Under the pieces are notes generated by a model that was not told where the DNA came from, ran no database searches, and saw only the letters and a list, made by a program, of their open reading frames with translations. Positions 18,080-27,001 of a stretch of 64,000 nt of DNA are shown piece by piece. The DNA comes from an uncultured Prochlorococcus sp. (lineage in GTDB: Bacteria > Cyanobacteriota > Cyanobacteriia > PCC-6307 > Cyanobiaceae), in assembly GCA_902565305.1 (NCBI GenBank), contig CACFEJ010000003.1, positions 1-64,000 on the forward strand. Reading direction: 5' to 3'. The translations under genes and the position numbers were made by a program. Each line of letters opens with the position of its first letter. Within the stretch, counting starts at the first letter, position 1.

Positions 18080-19099
18080 TTAAGCTGCTTTTTGATGAGT
18101 TGTCATTACCCTAAGTTTTAATATTGCTTTAGCTTCTAATTGCCTTACTCTTTCTCGTGACACATTAATTTGTCTTCCTATTTCTGCGAGTGTTAATGGT
18201 TCTTCACCATCTAAGCCAAATCTAAGCTTCATTATTTTTTGTTCTCTTTCGTTTAATTGAGAAAGCCAAGTTCCTAAATGCTCTTTTTGAATAGTTCTAT
18301 CCATACCTTCCATAGGCTCTTCACAGTTTGGATCTGGTATGAGTTCACCAAGAGTACTTCTATCTTCTTCGCCTCTTGCGTGAGCATCTAGGGAAGCGCA
18401 AGGAGCACTTTGCGAAATTAAATCTTCTAAATCTTTTTGATCAATTCCCATTTCAGTTGCCATTTCCAATCTGGTAGGTTGCCTGCCAAATCTATGTGAT
18501 AATTCTCTAGAGACTCTTCTCATTTTGGATAGTTTTTCACTTATGTGAATAGGCAAACGGATTGTTCTTGCACTGTTATCAATAGCCCTTGTCATTCCTT
18601 GCCTAATCCACCAGTAAGCATAAGTTGAGAATTTATATCCCATAGCAGGATCAAATTTATCTACAGCTCTTTCAAGGCCAATAGCTCCTTCCTGCACAAG
18701 ATCTAATAATTCAAGCCCTTGGTTTTGGTATTTTTTTGCAACGGAGACTACAAGCCTTAAATTCGCTGCCATCATTCTATCTCTGGCTCTTTTGCCAATC
18801 TTAATTTGATAATGATTTCTTTGCGTTCTATCAGTTTCAGGAATTTGTAGCAACTTTTTCATGTTCTGAACATGATGAGCTAACTCTATTTCCTCTGCTG
18901 GAGTCAAAAGAGGCACTCTTCCAATGCTACTTAAGTAATAGCCAATAGAATCTGAAGCTAGTCTGCCAGATTTTTTTTGGCTTTGTTTTGCCGTAAGACT
19001 GGATTTCGATTTGCGAGACTTGCCCGCAGTGTTTGGTAATCTTGGCTCATCAAAATTATTATTTGAAGAGCTTTTCGCAGATTCCAGAGGGATCCCCAT
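18080..19099 (-). CDS. RNA polymerase sigma-70 family factor, group 2
   Basis: Promoter-recognition subunit, 339 residues from the chosen ATG. It has the short N-terminal region 1.2 (DSIGYYLSSIGRVPLLTPAEE), region 2 with DLVQEGAIGLERAVDKF and YKFSTYAYWWIRQGMTRAI, region 3, and a region 4.2 helix-turn-helix (TLAEIGRQINVSRERVRQLE). The long acidic region 1.1 and spacer of a primary RpoD are missing; instead there is a Ser/Lys-rich leader of about 45 residues. This points to a non-essential group 2 factor. The ATG at 19099 is preferred over the GTG just before it because of the AGGAGG at 8-base spacing. It lies alone behind a 205-base AT-rich gap. Confidence 0.93.
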   Translation of the reverse strand: MGIPLESAKSSSNNNFDEPRLPNTAGKSRKSKSSLTAKQSQKKSGRLASDSIGYYLSSIGRVPLLTPAEEIELAHHVQNMKKLLQIPETDRTQRNHYQIKIGKRARDRMMAANLRLVVSVAKKYQNQGLELLDLVQEGAIGLERAVDKFDPAMGYKFSTYAYWWIRQGMTRAIDNSARTIRLPIHISEKLSKMRRVSRELSHRFGRQPTRLEMATEMGIDQKDLEDLISQSAPCASLDAHARGEEDRSTLGELIPDPNCEEPMEGMDRTIQKEHLGTWLSQLNEREQKIMKLRFGLDGEEPLTLAEIGRQINVSRERVRQLEAKAILKLRVMTTHQKAA

Positions 19100-19107
19100 C
19101 ACCCTGG

Positions 19108-19113
19108 CCTCCT
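19108..19113 (-). promoter_or_regulatory. Perfect Shine-Dalgarno site of the sigma-factor gene
   Basis: AGGAGG lies 8 bases before the ATG at 19099 and 5 bases before a GTG at 19102. The spacing favours the ATG. The remaining upstream gap (19114-19307) is a run of A/T tracts between the ppk stop and this site. It must contain the sigma promoter, but no distinct -35/-10 pair or ppk terminator can be singled out. Confidence 0.75.
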
Positions 19114-19307
19114 AAATAATGGATTTTTTAAAAAGCTAGCACTGAAATCGAAATAAAAACTACTTTTACGTTGAAATTTTAAAGACAAAAATTTTTTTTT
19201 TAAAGCTTATTTCTTGAAATCCCTTGATATGAAACGATTTTATAAAAATTAAAAAAAATTTAAAATATTAAGTATTTTTTTAAATGTTGTAAAAATCAAT
19301 ATTAATT

Positions 19308-21386
19308 TTATGTTTTTATAAGTTCAATTTGCGAACGATTATCCGATGAATCTAATTTAAGTTTCGAATAAGAACCATCTTCCTTCATTATCCAAGAAAA
19401 GTAATCATCTTTAATGTAGGTTTGCAAAAGCGAGTATATTTTAGATTTCAATTCAATATCCTCTATTGGAGTAACAGCTTCTATTCTTCTATCAAGATTT
19501 CTTCTCATCCAATCTGCACTCCCAATCAAAACCTCATTATCACCGTTATTACAAAACCAAAAAATTCTTGAGTGTTCAAGAAAATGGCCAATAATGCTGA
19601 TGACTTTAATATTTTCACTTAAATTTTTTCTTTGGGGATATAAGCAACAAATACCTCTTATGATAAGACTAATTTTTACACCTGAATCAGAAGCTAAATA
19701 AAGAAGTTTAATTATTTCAGGGTCTACTAAAGAATTCATTTTTGCAATTATTTCAGCTTTTTTACCCTCTACTGCATTTTTAATTTCTCTTTTTATGAGA
19801 AAAATAAATTTTTCTCTCATCGATGAGGGAGAAACTAATAATTTGTGATAACTTTTTTGTTTAGAAAAACCTGATAAGTAATTAAACAATTCAAGTAAAT
19901 CCGAAGAAATCTCTGGATCTGTTGAAAGTAATCCTAAATCTGTATAAAACCTTGAAGTATTAGAGTTATAATTTCCCGTGCCAATATGAAAATAATTTCT
20001 TAATCGTCCTTTTTCTTTTCTCACTACTAAAGCTATTTTTGTATGTGTTTTAAATCCTATAATTCCATATACAACATGAATTCCAGCTTGTTCAAGTTGT
20101 TTTGCCCATTGAATATTATTGTCTTCATCAAATCTTGCTTTTAGTTCAACAAGAGTCATTACTTCTTTACCATTTTCTGCAGCTCTCATTAATGCTGCGA
20201 TAATAGGTGAATCCTTTGAAACTCTATATAAAGTTATTTTTATAGCCATAACTAGCGGATCATCAGCCGCCTTGTTAATAAATTCTTCAACCGAAGTTCT
20301 AAATAAGTCGTATGGATGATGAAGTAGAATATTTTTTTTTCTAAGTATCTTAAAAATAGAATTATAGTTTTTGTTTAAAGGTGAATTTAAATCTTTTAAT
20401 TGCGGGTGAGTTTTTCCAATTAGCAGATTTTCTTTTAAATCATTTCTATTAATTTTTGTAAGCTGATTTAAATCGTCAAGGCCTAAAAAACTTTTGCAAA
20501 AGTAAATATATTCTTTTTGTATTGAGATACTTTCAATAAGTAATTTTAGGATATTTTCTGGCATATCCGATTCAACTTCTAATCTAACTACGTCTCCGCC
20601 TAATCTTCTCTTTTGCAAACTTTGTTCAATTGCTAAAAGCAGATCATCAGCTTCAAGTTCTTTTAATTCTAAATCTGCATCCCTTGTCACTCTAAAAAAA
20701 GAATAATTTATACATTCCATTCCGTTGAACAGAGAATCTATATTATTCCCAATTAAATCCTCAACACTTATGAAAAAGTGAGAATTTTCATCACTACTTT
20801 GAATAATTTCATTGGGAATTTGTATAAATCTATTTATATTTTTTGTTGGTATTTTTACTCTGACAAACTGATTTTTAGAATCTTCCCCATCCTTTATTAG
20901 AGCTGCCAAATTAAGACTTAAATTACTTATAAATGGGAATGGATGTGCTGGATCAACAACTAATGGAGTTAATAAAGGGAAAATAGATGAAGTAAAGAAG
21001 TTATTACACCAATTTCTTTGATTTTCACTTAGGTCATTATATTTTTTTAAAATCACACCTTTTTCTTGCAATTCATCATTTAATTCATTATTTACATAGC
21101 TTTCTTGAAGAGTGGTTAATTTTTTTACTTCTTTGTTTATTTTTTCTAATTGCTCTTTTGGTGTAAGTCCATCAATACTTTTTTTTGTAATTCCTGCTTC
21201 AACCTGAGCCTTTAATGAGGCTACCCTTACCATAAAAAATTCATCTAGATTATTACTAAAAATTGAACAAAATTTTACTTTATCTAGGATTTTATACTCT
21301 TTTTCCATACCAGTTAGGAGTACTCTTTTATTGAACTCAATCCAACTTAATTCTCTATTAATAAAAACATCAGCCTGGCTTTTCAT
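19308..21386 (-). CDS. ppk: Polyphosphate kinase (PPK1)
   Basis: Makes long-chain polyphosphate from ATP, a phosphorus and energy store. It is 692 residues, normal for PPK1. The N-terminal domain begins with FINRELSWIEFNKRVL. The phospholipase-D-like catalytic domains carry both active-site histidines, H448 in FKTHTK and H467 in FHIGTGNYNS, and the later GHFLEHSRIFWF and SADWMRRNLDRRIE segments. The ATG overlaps the stop of the upstream transporter gene by one base, as TAATG, so translation is coupled. A 205-base AT-rich gap follows before the sigma-factor gene. Confidence 0.97.
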   Translation of the reverse strand: MKSQADVFINRELSWIEFNKRVLLTGMEKEYKILDKVKFCSIFSNNLDEFFMVRVASLKAQVEAGITKKSIDGLTPKEQLEKINKEVKKLTTLQESYVNNELNDELQEKGVILKKYNDLSENQRNWCNNFFTSSIFPLLTPLVVDPAHPFPFISNLSLNLAALIKDGEDSKNQFVRVKIPTKNINRFIQIPNEIIQSSDENSHFFISVEDLIGNNIDSLFNGMECINYSFFRVTRDADLELKELEADDLLLAIEQSLQKRRLGGDVVRLEVESDMPENILKLLIESISIQKEYIYFCKSFLGLDDLNQLTKINRNDLKENLLIGKTHPQLKDLNSPLNKNYNSIFKILRKKNILLHHPYDLFRTSVEEFINKAADDPLVMAIKITLYRVSKDSPIIAALMRAAENGKEVMTLVELKARFDEDNNIQWAKQLEQAGIHVVYGIIGFKTHTKIALVVRKEKGRLRNYFHIGTGNYNSNTSRFYTDLGLLSTDPEISSDLLELFNYLSGFSKQKSYHKLLVSPSSMREKFIFLIKREIKNAVEGKKAEIIAKMNSLVDPEIIKLLYLASDSGVKISLIIRGICCLYPQRKNLSENIKVISIIGHFLEHSRIFWFCNNGDNEVLIGSADWMRRNLDRRIEAVTPIEDIELKSKIYSLLQTYIKDDYFSWIMKEDGSYSKLKLDSSDNRSQIELIKT

Positions 21387-22669
21387 TAAGATACTTTTGA
21401 ATTTTGTTTGTTAAAAGAATTATTATTTTTACCCTCTGCAATAAGGTATATCATGAAAAGTAAGATAACGGAACCAGCTATAAAAGGTGATTTAGGACCA
21501 AAACTATCATAAACCCTTCCGGCCATTGCAATTCCTAAAACCCCTCCAAGACTCTGAAGACCCTGAAGGTTACTTAAAATTGATCCTTGTTTATCAACGT
21601 CTAATTTCTTTGATATTAGTGCTCTTAAGGTGGGCGTAATTAATCCTGCCCCAACGGCTAAAAATGAAACAGCTGAATAAATATTAATCGTCGCATTTTC
21701 TTTTGGAGCAGTTATTAAAAGAGCACACGCCACTAGAATAAAGCCAGATCCGATAAGTGTTAATCGCATTTCGCCAAATTGCTTTACCAGAGGTCCAATT
21801 AATCCTCCCTGAACGATAATCGCAATGATTCCTACTACAACAAGAGTTCCGCTTGATGCTTTTGTCGTCCAGTTTAAAGATTCTTGGAGGAAAAATATAA
21901 GGATATTAGTTAACCCAGTAAAAGCTATAAAGTAAATAAAAAAAGCTAATGATAATTTTTTAATCTTTTCTTCTTTGAAAACTGTAAATAGAGCTTTTAA
22001 AGGGTTTTTTAAAGGAGTTTTTGATTTATTGATTTCACTATTAGGCTTGGTTTCTGGTAAGTAAAAAAATACAAGGAGAAAATTTATTATTGGAATGATT
22101 GAGGCTATCAAAACTGGAATAATAAAATTATTATTTGTATTTCTTGCAAAAATTACAACAAAAATATTACCTAAGAAAAAACTTAAACCAAAAGCTACAC
22201 CAATAAGACCAAATGTTTTTGCTCTTTTTTCAGGGCTTGAAATATCTGCAAGAATTGTTGTTGCAGTAGCTGCAGTCCCCCCACTTAAACCGTCAATTAG
22301 TCTCGCTAAAAATAATAAAAATAACGGGATAGTGGCTATTGAATTTGACCAATTAAAAAGAACTGTAAAAGATAATATTGATATTCCTATTACTGAACCA
22401 GTAATACAAAAAAGAGTGACAGGTCTTCTTCCATATCTATCACTCATAAGTCCTATAAAAGGAGAAGCTGTAAATTGAGCTAATTGGTAAGTGCATGATA
22501 ATAAACCATATGTACTTGCTTTAGAGTCAAAAAGTAAAACAAAAGAGGGTAATATGGGTAACAGTATACTTTCACTTAAACGATCATTTAGGAGAGTGAT
22601 AAACGCACTAAGGAGAGTAAATTTTTTATTTGGTTTTAATAAACTTTCTTTCACAATATTTACCTTCAT
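21386..22669 (-). CDS. Major facilitator superfamily transporter (TetA-like)
   Basis: Twelve-helix transporter of 427 residues. The loop 2-3 signature is seen as GLMSDRYGRRPVTLF (about 79-93) and the motif-C-like stretch GLSGGTAATATTILAD follows in helix 4-5. It looks most like the drug:H+ antiporter family that includes TetA, but the substrate cannot be told from sequence. Its stop overlaps the ppk start by one base (TAATG), so it is the first gene of a coupled pair. It is divergent from cobA with only about 30 bases between the two starts, so the two promoters must overlap each other or the coding regions. Confidence 0.85.
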   Translation of the reverse strand: MKVNIVKESLLKPNKKFTLLSAFITLLNDRLSESILLPILPSFVLLFDSKASTYGLLSCTYQLAQFTASPFIGLMSDRYGRRPVTLFCITGSVIGISILSFTVLFNWSNSIATIPLFLLFLARLIDGLSGGTAATATTILADISSPEKRAKTFGLIGVAFGLSFFLGNIFVVIFARNTNNNFIIPVLIASIIPIINFLLVFFYLPETKPNSEINKSKTPLKNPLKALFTVFKEEKIKKLSLAFFIYFIAFTGLTNILIFFLQESLNWTTKASSGTLVVVGIIAIIVQGGLIGPLVKQFGEMRLTLIGSGFILVACALLITAPKENATINIYSAVSFLAVGAGLITPTLRALISKKLDVDKQGSILSNLQGLQSLGGVLGIAMAGRVYDSFGPKSPFIAGSVILLFMIYLIAEGKNNNSFNKQNSKVS

Positions 22670-22699
22670 TGCGATTAACTTTTACTACCATACTTGTTA

Positions 22700-23515
22700 A
22701 TGGAGATTATTGTGCCCGGCATTGTTTATTTAGTTGGAGCAGGTCCTGGTGACCCTGAGCTTTTGACTCTTAAAGCTTTACGCCTAATAAAAAATTGTGA
22801 TGCATTAGTTCATGATGCTTTAATCCCAGATGAAATAACAAAAGAGGCAGGAAAAAATACAGAAATCTTCCATGTAGGCAAAAGAGCCGGGAAGTGTTCT
22901 GTGCCTCAGTCTGAAACTAATGATCTTATTTTGAAATTAGCAAAAGAAGGCAAAAATGTTGTAAGGCTTAAAGGGGGAGACCCATTCGTTTTTTCAAGAG
23001 GTGGTGAAGAGGTATCAATTTTAGAAAAAAATGGAATTTTAGTTGAAATCGTTCCTGGTATTACTTCTGGGATAGCTGCGCCCGCATATTTTGGTATTCC
23101 ACTAACCCATAGAGATGCTGCAAGTTCCGTAACTTTTGTCACTGGACATGAGCGTGTAGATAAGGAAAAAAAGACAGTGAACTGGAGAGATTTAGCTAAA
23201 TCATCAGATAGCTTAGTAATTTTTATGGGTATAAAAAATATTGAATTTATTGTGGAAGAATTAATTCTAGGTGGTTTAGATAAGAGTACCAAATGCGCTG
23301 TTATTCAAGAAGCTACTTTAAAAAATCAAAAATGTTTGATAGAGAAATTAGATGATCTTCCAGATAAAATCAGAGATAAAGAATTTTTAGCTCCATCAAT
23401 TATCATTATTGGAAAAATTGTTGAATTTAAGGTTAATAACAATATAACTAAAGTATCTGATGTCTATTTACCAGATATTAATAAAGTTCAACTATATAAT
23501 AAATCCCAAAAGTAA
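22700..23515 (+). CDS. cobA: Uroporphyrinogen-III C-methyltransferase
   Basis: SAM-dependent methylation of uroporphyrinogen III to precorrin-2, the branch point to cobalamin and siroheme. It has the family motifs IVYLVGAGPGDPELLTLKA at the start, GDPFVFSRGGEE near the middle and GIPLTHRD. At 271 residues it is a stand-alone methyltransferase without the oxidase/ferrochelatase half of CysG. I chose the ATG at 22700; a TTG two codons earlier and a GTG four codons later are also possible. The start lies about 30 bases from the divergent transporter gene. The 3' end overlaps pabC by 28 bases. The last ~20 residues are not conserved-looking. Confidence 0.95.
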   Translation: MEIIVPGIVYLVGAGPGDPELLTLKALRLIKNCDALVHDALIPDEITKEAGKNTEIFHVGKRAGKCSVPQSETNDLILKLAKEGKNVVRLKGGDPFVFSRGGEEVSILEKNGILVEIVPGITSGIAAPAYFGIPLTHRDAASSVTFVTGHERVDKEKKTVNWRDLAKSSDSLVIFMGIKNIEFIVEELILGGLDKSTKCAVIQEATLKNQKCLIEKLDDLPDKIRDKEFLAPSIIIIGKIVEFKVNNNITKVSDVYLPDINKVQLYNKSQK

Positions 23516-24315
23516 ATTGGATCGAATTTAGGTTTAAGCTTTAAATCATTAACTTGATTAATTTGTCTGCAAGATAAGCTATTAATTGCAACTATTATGT
23601 CATCATTTTGAAATTCTGGAGAAATTAATTCTTCTTTTACAATTTTCAATTTTAAAGCTTCAGAAACCATAATCCCCTCTAAACAGCCGCTCTCTTTTCT
23701 AGGAGTTATCCATTGATTATTTCTTTTAATTAGAAGATTAAATGTACTTCCACAACATAGTTCACCTGACGTATTCAAAAGGATAGAATCATCAAATGAT
23801 TTTTTATTAGCTTCTGTCAAAACTTGTATTGCTTGATTATATGAAAATGTTTTGCATTTACTTATAAAACTGAATTCATTTATTTTTTCCGTTTGACTTA
23901 TGCAAACGCTTATCGGATTAAAATTTGGTTTGATTCTATAGAACTCAAGCCATAAATTATCCAAATCTTTTGTCTCTGAAGTGCTATCGATTGTTAGTGT
24001 TCGACCTTCATTAGTTCCTCGACTATAGTTTATTCTTACTGAAGCAAATTGATCATTTTTAAGTGATAACTTTCTAATCCCATCGTGAATAAGTTGTCTC
24101 AAAGTTAATTTATTTATTTTGAGATTAATATTTAAAATCTTGCTACTTTTTTCTAACCTTTTCAGATGTTCATCAAAAAGAATAGGTTTGTTTTCTTTTA
24201 TCAAAATGGTCTCAAATATACCATCAGCAAATTTTAATCCTCTATTATTAGCAGCAATAAATATTTTATCAATATCCAACCATTGATCCTTGTGCCAGCC
24301 TAATGTTTCAATCAT
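23488..24315 (-). CDS. pabC: Aminodeoxychorismate lyase (class IV aminotransferase fold)
   Basis: PLP enzyme that splits 4-amino-4-deoxychorismate into p-aminobenzoate and pyruvate for folate. It is 275 residues. The fold is recognised from GLKFADGIFETILI near the N-terminus, the PLP-lysine region KTFSYNQAIQVLTEA and the SGELCCGSTFNLLI cofactor-binding segment. The assignment as PabC rather than a branched-chain aminotransferase rests on the gene order: its ATG overlaps the stop of pabB by 4 bases. It is the last gene of the pyrG-queE-queC-pabB-pabC string and overlaps the convergent cobA by 28 bases. Confidence 0.88.
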   Translation of the reverse strand: MIETLGWHKDQWLDIDKIFIAANNRGLKFADGIFETILIKENKPILFDEHLKRLEKSSKILNINLKINKLTLRQLIHDGIRKLSLKNDQFASVRINYSRGTNEGRTLTIDSTSETKDLDNLWLEFYRIKPNFNPISVCISQTEKINEFSFISKCKTFSYNQAIQVLTEANKKSFDDSILLNTSGELCCGSTFNLLIKRNNQWITPRKESGCLEGIMVSEALKLKIVKEELISPEFQNDDIIVAINSLSCRQINQVNDLKLKPKFDPIYFWDLLYS

Positions 24316-25628
24316 TTGAGTGAATCAATTAATGGTAAAAGTTTCCACTTTAGTTCATTAGTTTCCTCTTCAGGGTTTGAGTCAATAACTATTCCGCACC
24401 CAGCATATATATTGATTTTTTTGTCTTTAATTAAAAATGATCTTATTAGTATATTGCTGTCAAACTCTCCATTCCAGTCAAGCTTCAAAAATGAGCCACA
24501 GTATGGTCCACGTTCACATTCTTCTAATTCAAAAAGTCTCTGACATGATCTTAATTTAGGTGCTCCAGTTATAGAGCCCCCAGGCCAACAAGCTTTTAGT
24601 AAATCAATCCAGTTTTTGTCTTTTTTTAATTTGCCTATGATTACTGATGTTAGATGATGAACTTTTAAGAAACTTTCTAGCTTTAATATTTCTGGCACCA
24701 TAATACTTCCTGTTTCGCAAACTTTACTTAAATCATTTCTTATTAGGTCAACAATCATAATATTTTCGGCTCTATCTTTTTCGTTCGTTATTAAATCGAT
24801 AGCATTAAGTGCGTCTTGATCTAAATCCTTATCTCTGGATCTAGTTCCTTTGATTGGTCTTGATTCTACAAAATTTTTATTATCTATTTTTATAAATCTT
24901 TCTGGCGAGGTAGATAATACAGCCTCTTTATAATTATCATTATTTATTATTATTCCTCCAAAGGGAGCTCTTAATTTCCTTCTTATTTTCAAATAAATAT
25001 CTAGAGGATTATAGTTTTTGGAAGATTCAATTTCGCATTTAGTTGTTAGGTTTGCTTGAAATATATCCCCTAAGGAAATTAGTTTTTTCAATTTTAGAAT
25101 ATTTTTCTGAAATTTTTCAGCCATTTCGTCCAAATTGATTTTTGAAAAATCAAAATTCAAATTTGTTTTTATAATATTTTCTTCTTCAATATTTTTAATA
25201 TTGTTGATTATGTTTTTATAATCCATCAGTTCAGATGAGTTTGTGCCTTCGATAATTATTTCTTTTTTTATTAGATTACATTTAATGATTGGATCATATG
25301 ATGCAATCCATAAAGTTGCCATATTAGATTTTCGCCATGGGTTTTTGGGTTCTATGAAAACTCCAGCTTCATAACTTAACCATCCGATCCAAAATCCTTT
25401 TTCAATATTTCTTAAATTGTTAAATGGATTATTAGTTTTGTCTAAGTTATTGATATCTCTTGATTGAATTATTTTTTTAGGTTTAATTCCTATTATTGAC
25501 CATTCCCCATTTTCTTTACCATCACTGTCTAGCCAAGCTAATCCTTTATCTCCGAATTTTTTTGTTAGATGATGCGTAATCAGTGCTGGATCTATCCATT
25601 TTTCTAGAATTATTTTTTTTATTTTCAT
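24312..25628 (-). CDS. pabB: Aminodeoxychorismate synthase component I
   Basis: Converts chorismate and ammonia to 4-amino-4-deoxychorismate, the first step to p-aminobenzoate. It is 438 residues. The chorismate-binding domain has GDIFQANLTTK, the diagnostic PIKGT at 258-262, whose lysine K260 marks ADC synthase (anthranilate synthase has PIAGT there), then DRAENIMIVDLIRNDL and PGGSITGAPK. A glutamine amidotransferase partner is needed and is not in the window. The ATG overlaps the queC stop by 4 bases and its stop overlaps the pabC start, so three genes are translationally chained. Confidence 0.95.
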   Translation of the reverse strand: MKIKKIILEKWIDPALITHHLTKKFGDKGLAWLDSDGKENGEWSIIGIKPKKIIQSRDINNLDKTNNPFNNLRNIEKGFWIGWLSYEAGVFIEPKNPWRKSNMATLWIASYDPIIKCNLIKKEIIIEGTNSSELMDYKNIINNIKNIEEENIIKTNLNFDFSKINLDEMAEKFQKNILKLKKLISLGDIFQANLTTKCEIESSKNYNPLDIYLKIRRKLRAPFGGIIINNDNYKEAVLSTSPERFIKIDNKNFVESRPIKGTRSRDKDLDQDALNAIDLITNEKDRAENIMIVDLIRNDLSKVCETGSIMVPEILKLESFLKVHHLTSVIIGKLKKDKNWIDLLKACWPGGSITGAPKLRSCQRLFELEECERGPYCGSFLKLDWNGEFDSNILIRSFLIKDKKINIYAGCGIVIDSNPEEETNELKWKLLPLIDSLK

Positions 25629-26299
25629 TTTTTATTATTGTTTTTAAGCCATTTTTCATAAGCGGCATTTCTAATTCTGCAGCTATCACACTTACCGCAT
25701 GGTTTTGAATTGCCCGAATAACAACTCCATGTTTTATCTAAAGGGACATGATTATCAAAAGCTAATTTAAAAATTTCCTCTTTATTTAAATCTAATAGTG
25801 GTGTCCAAAGTGTTATTGGATTATTTTCTCTTCCTCTTTTATTGGCTAAATCTGCTAACTCTTGAAATTTTTTAATGTAGTCAGGCCTGCAATCTGGATA
25901 ACCAGAATAATCTAGTGCATTAACTCCTAATCCTATAAAATCCGCATCTATTGCTTCGGCATAACTTAGTGCAACGGAAATAAATATGGTATTTCTCCCA
26001 GGAACATAAGTATTAGGAATTTTATTAGTTTGTACTCCTTCTATTGGAATATTTTTTTGAGTATCAGTTAATGACGAGCCTCCCCATAAAGATAAGTCAA
26101 GTTTAATGATTTTAAATTCTTCGATATCAAAGTGTTTTGCAATTATTGATGCAGAATTTAATTCTTTTTTATGACGTTGACCGTAGTCAAATGAAAGGCC
26201 GAAAATTTTAGCTTCGGATTTTTTTGCGATTCCAGTAACTGTTGAAGAATCTAAACCTCCAGATAATAAAACTACTATCGATTTATTTTTAAGAGTCAT
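25625..26299 (-). CDS. queC: 7-cyano-7-deazaguanine (preQ0) synthase
   Basis: ATP-dependent conversion of 7-carboxy-7-deazaguanine to preQ0 in queuosine synthesis. It is 224 residues. The PP-loop VVLLSGGLDSSTV lies at about 9-21, FGLSFDYGQRHKKEL follows, and the C-terminal zinc site is CYSGNSKPCGKCDSC. The gene sits 6 bases downstream of queE, the preceding step, and overlaps pabB by 4 bases. QueD, QueF and Tgt are not in this window and would have to be elsewhere. Confidence 0.97.
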   Translation of the reverse strand: MTLKNKSIVVLLSGGLDSSTVTGIAKKSEAKIFGLSFDYGQRHKKELNSASIIAKHFDIEEFKIIKLDLSLWGGSSLTDTQKNIPIEGVQTNKIPNTYVPGRNTIFISVALSYAEAIDADFIGLGVNALDYSGYPDCRPDYIKKFQELADLANKRGRENNPITLWTPLLDLNKEEIFKLAFDNHVPLDKTWSCYSGNSKPCGKCDSCRIRNAAYEKWLKNNNKK

Positions 26300-26305
26300 A
26301 TGATT

Positions 26306-26983
26306 TCAATTAATTTTTAAGTATTTGTGAGTTTGAAGGCTCAATTTCCAATCGGGGTTATTTTTTACGAAATCGATAGCAAGAGAAAAACCATTCGTAT
26401 TGTTCCATGCTGGCTGTAAATAAAAAATTTTATCTTTTTTTGTTAATCTATCTTCGCTTTTAGAGAGTTGATATTGTTTTAAAGTTTCTTTTTTTATTTG
26501 AATAGCAAATTCAATATCTTCTATTTTATTTATGATTATTTTGATTTCATTACAGTTTTTTAAAAAATAATCTTTTGGAGGTGAGTGTCTTTTAGGAGAT
26601 AAAGTAATCCAGTCATAGCTTCCTGATATCGAATTAACTCCACTTGTCTCAATATGAATCTTCATTGGCTTTTGATCCTCTCCCATCGTCATTTTTTTTA
26701 TGGCTTTGCAAAAATTATCCAAGTTATGTTGTAAAGGTTCTCCACCTGTAATAACGCAAAAAGATGCTCCTTTTTTTTTGGCAATTTTTATGCGATCTAT
26801 TATTTTTTCAATTGATATAGAAGGGTGTTTTTTCTCGTCCCATGAATTCTTGGTATCGCACCACGAACATCCAACTTTACATCCGGCTAATCTTATAAAA
26901 AAAGCACTTTTCCCAGCGTGATAACCTTCACCTTGTAATGAATGAAATTGTTCGACTAAGGGTAAAAAATTTGTCATTTTCAT
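26306..26983 (-). CDS. queE: 7-carboxy-7-deazaguanine synthase (radical SAM)
   Basis: Radical SAM enzyme that contracts 6-carboxytetrahydropterin to 7-carboxy-7-deazaguanine. It is 225 residues. The N-terminus has FHSLQGEGYHAGKSAFFIRL, followed by the CxxxCxxC cluster motif at C35, C39 and C42 (AGCKVGCSWCDTKNSW), and ITGGEPLQH further on. A lysine-rich insertion occupies about residues 150-195. The first ATG is used; a second Met two codons later is equally possible. It starts 18 bases after the pyrG stop and is followed by queC after 6 bases. Confidence 0.96.
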   Translation of the reverse strand: MKMTNFLPLVEQFHSLQGEGYHAGKSAFFIRLAGCKVGCSWCDTKNSWDEKKHPSISIEKIIDRIKIAKKKGASFCVITGGEPLQHNLDNFCKAIKKMTMGEDQKPMKIHIETSGVNSISGSYDWITLSPKRHSPPKDYFLKNCNEIKIIINKIEDIEFAIQIKKETLKQYQLSKSEDRLTKKDKIFYLQPAWNNTNGFSLAIDFVKNNPDWKLSLQTHKYLKIN

Positions 26984-27001
26984 TCAAAAAAATAAAGAAT
27001 A

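Noticed and set aside
22095-22478. 127-codon plus-strand frame inside the MFS gene
   Set aside because: Opposite-strand shadow of helices in a well-supported transporter.
22906-23292. 128-codon minus-strand frame inside cobA
   Set aside because: Antisense to conserved methyltransferase motifs; no own support.
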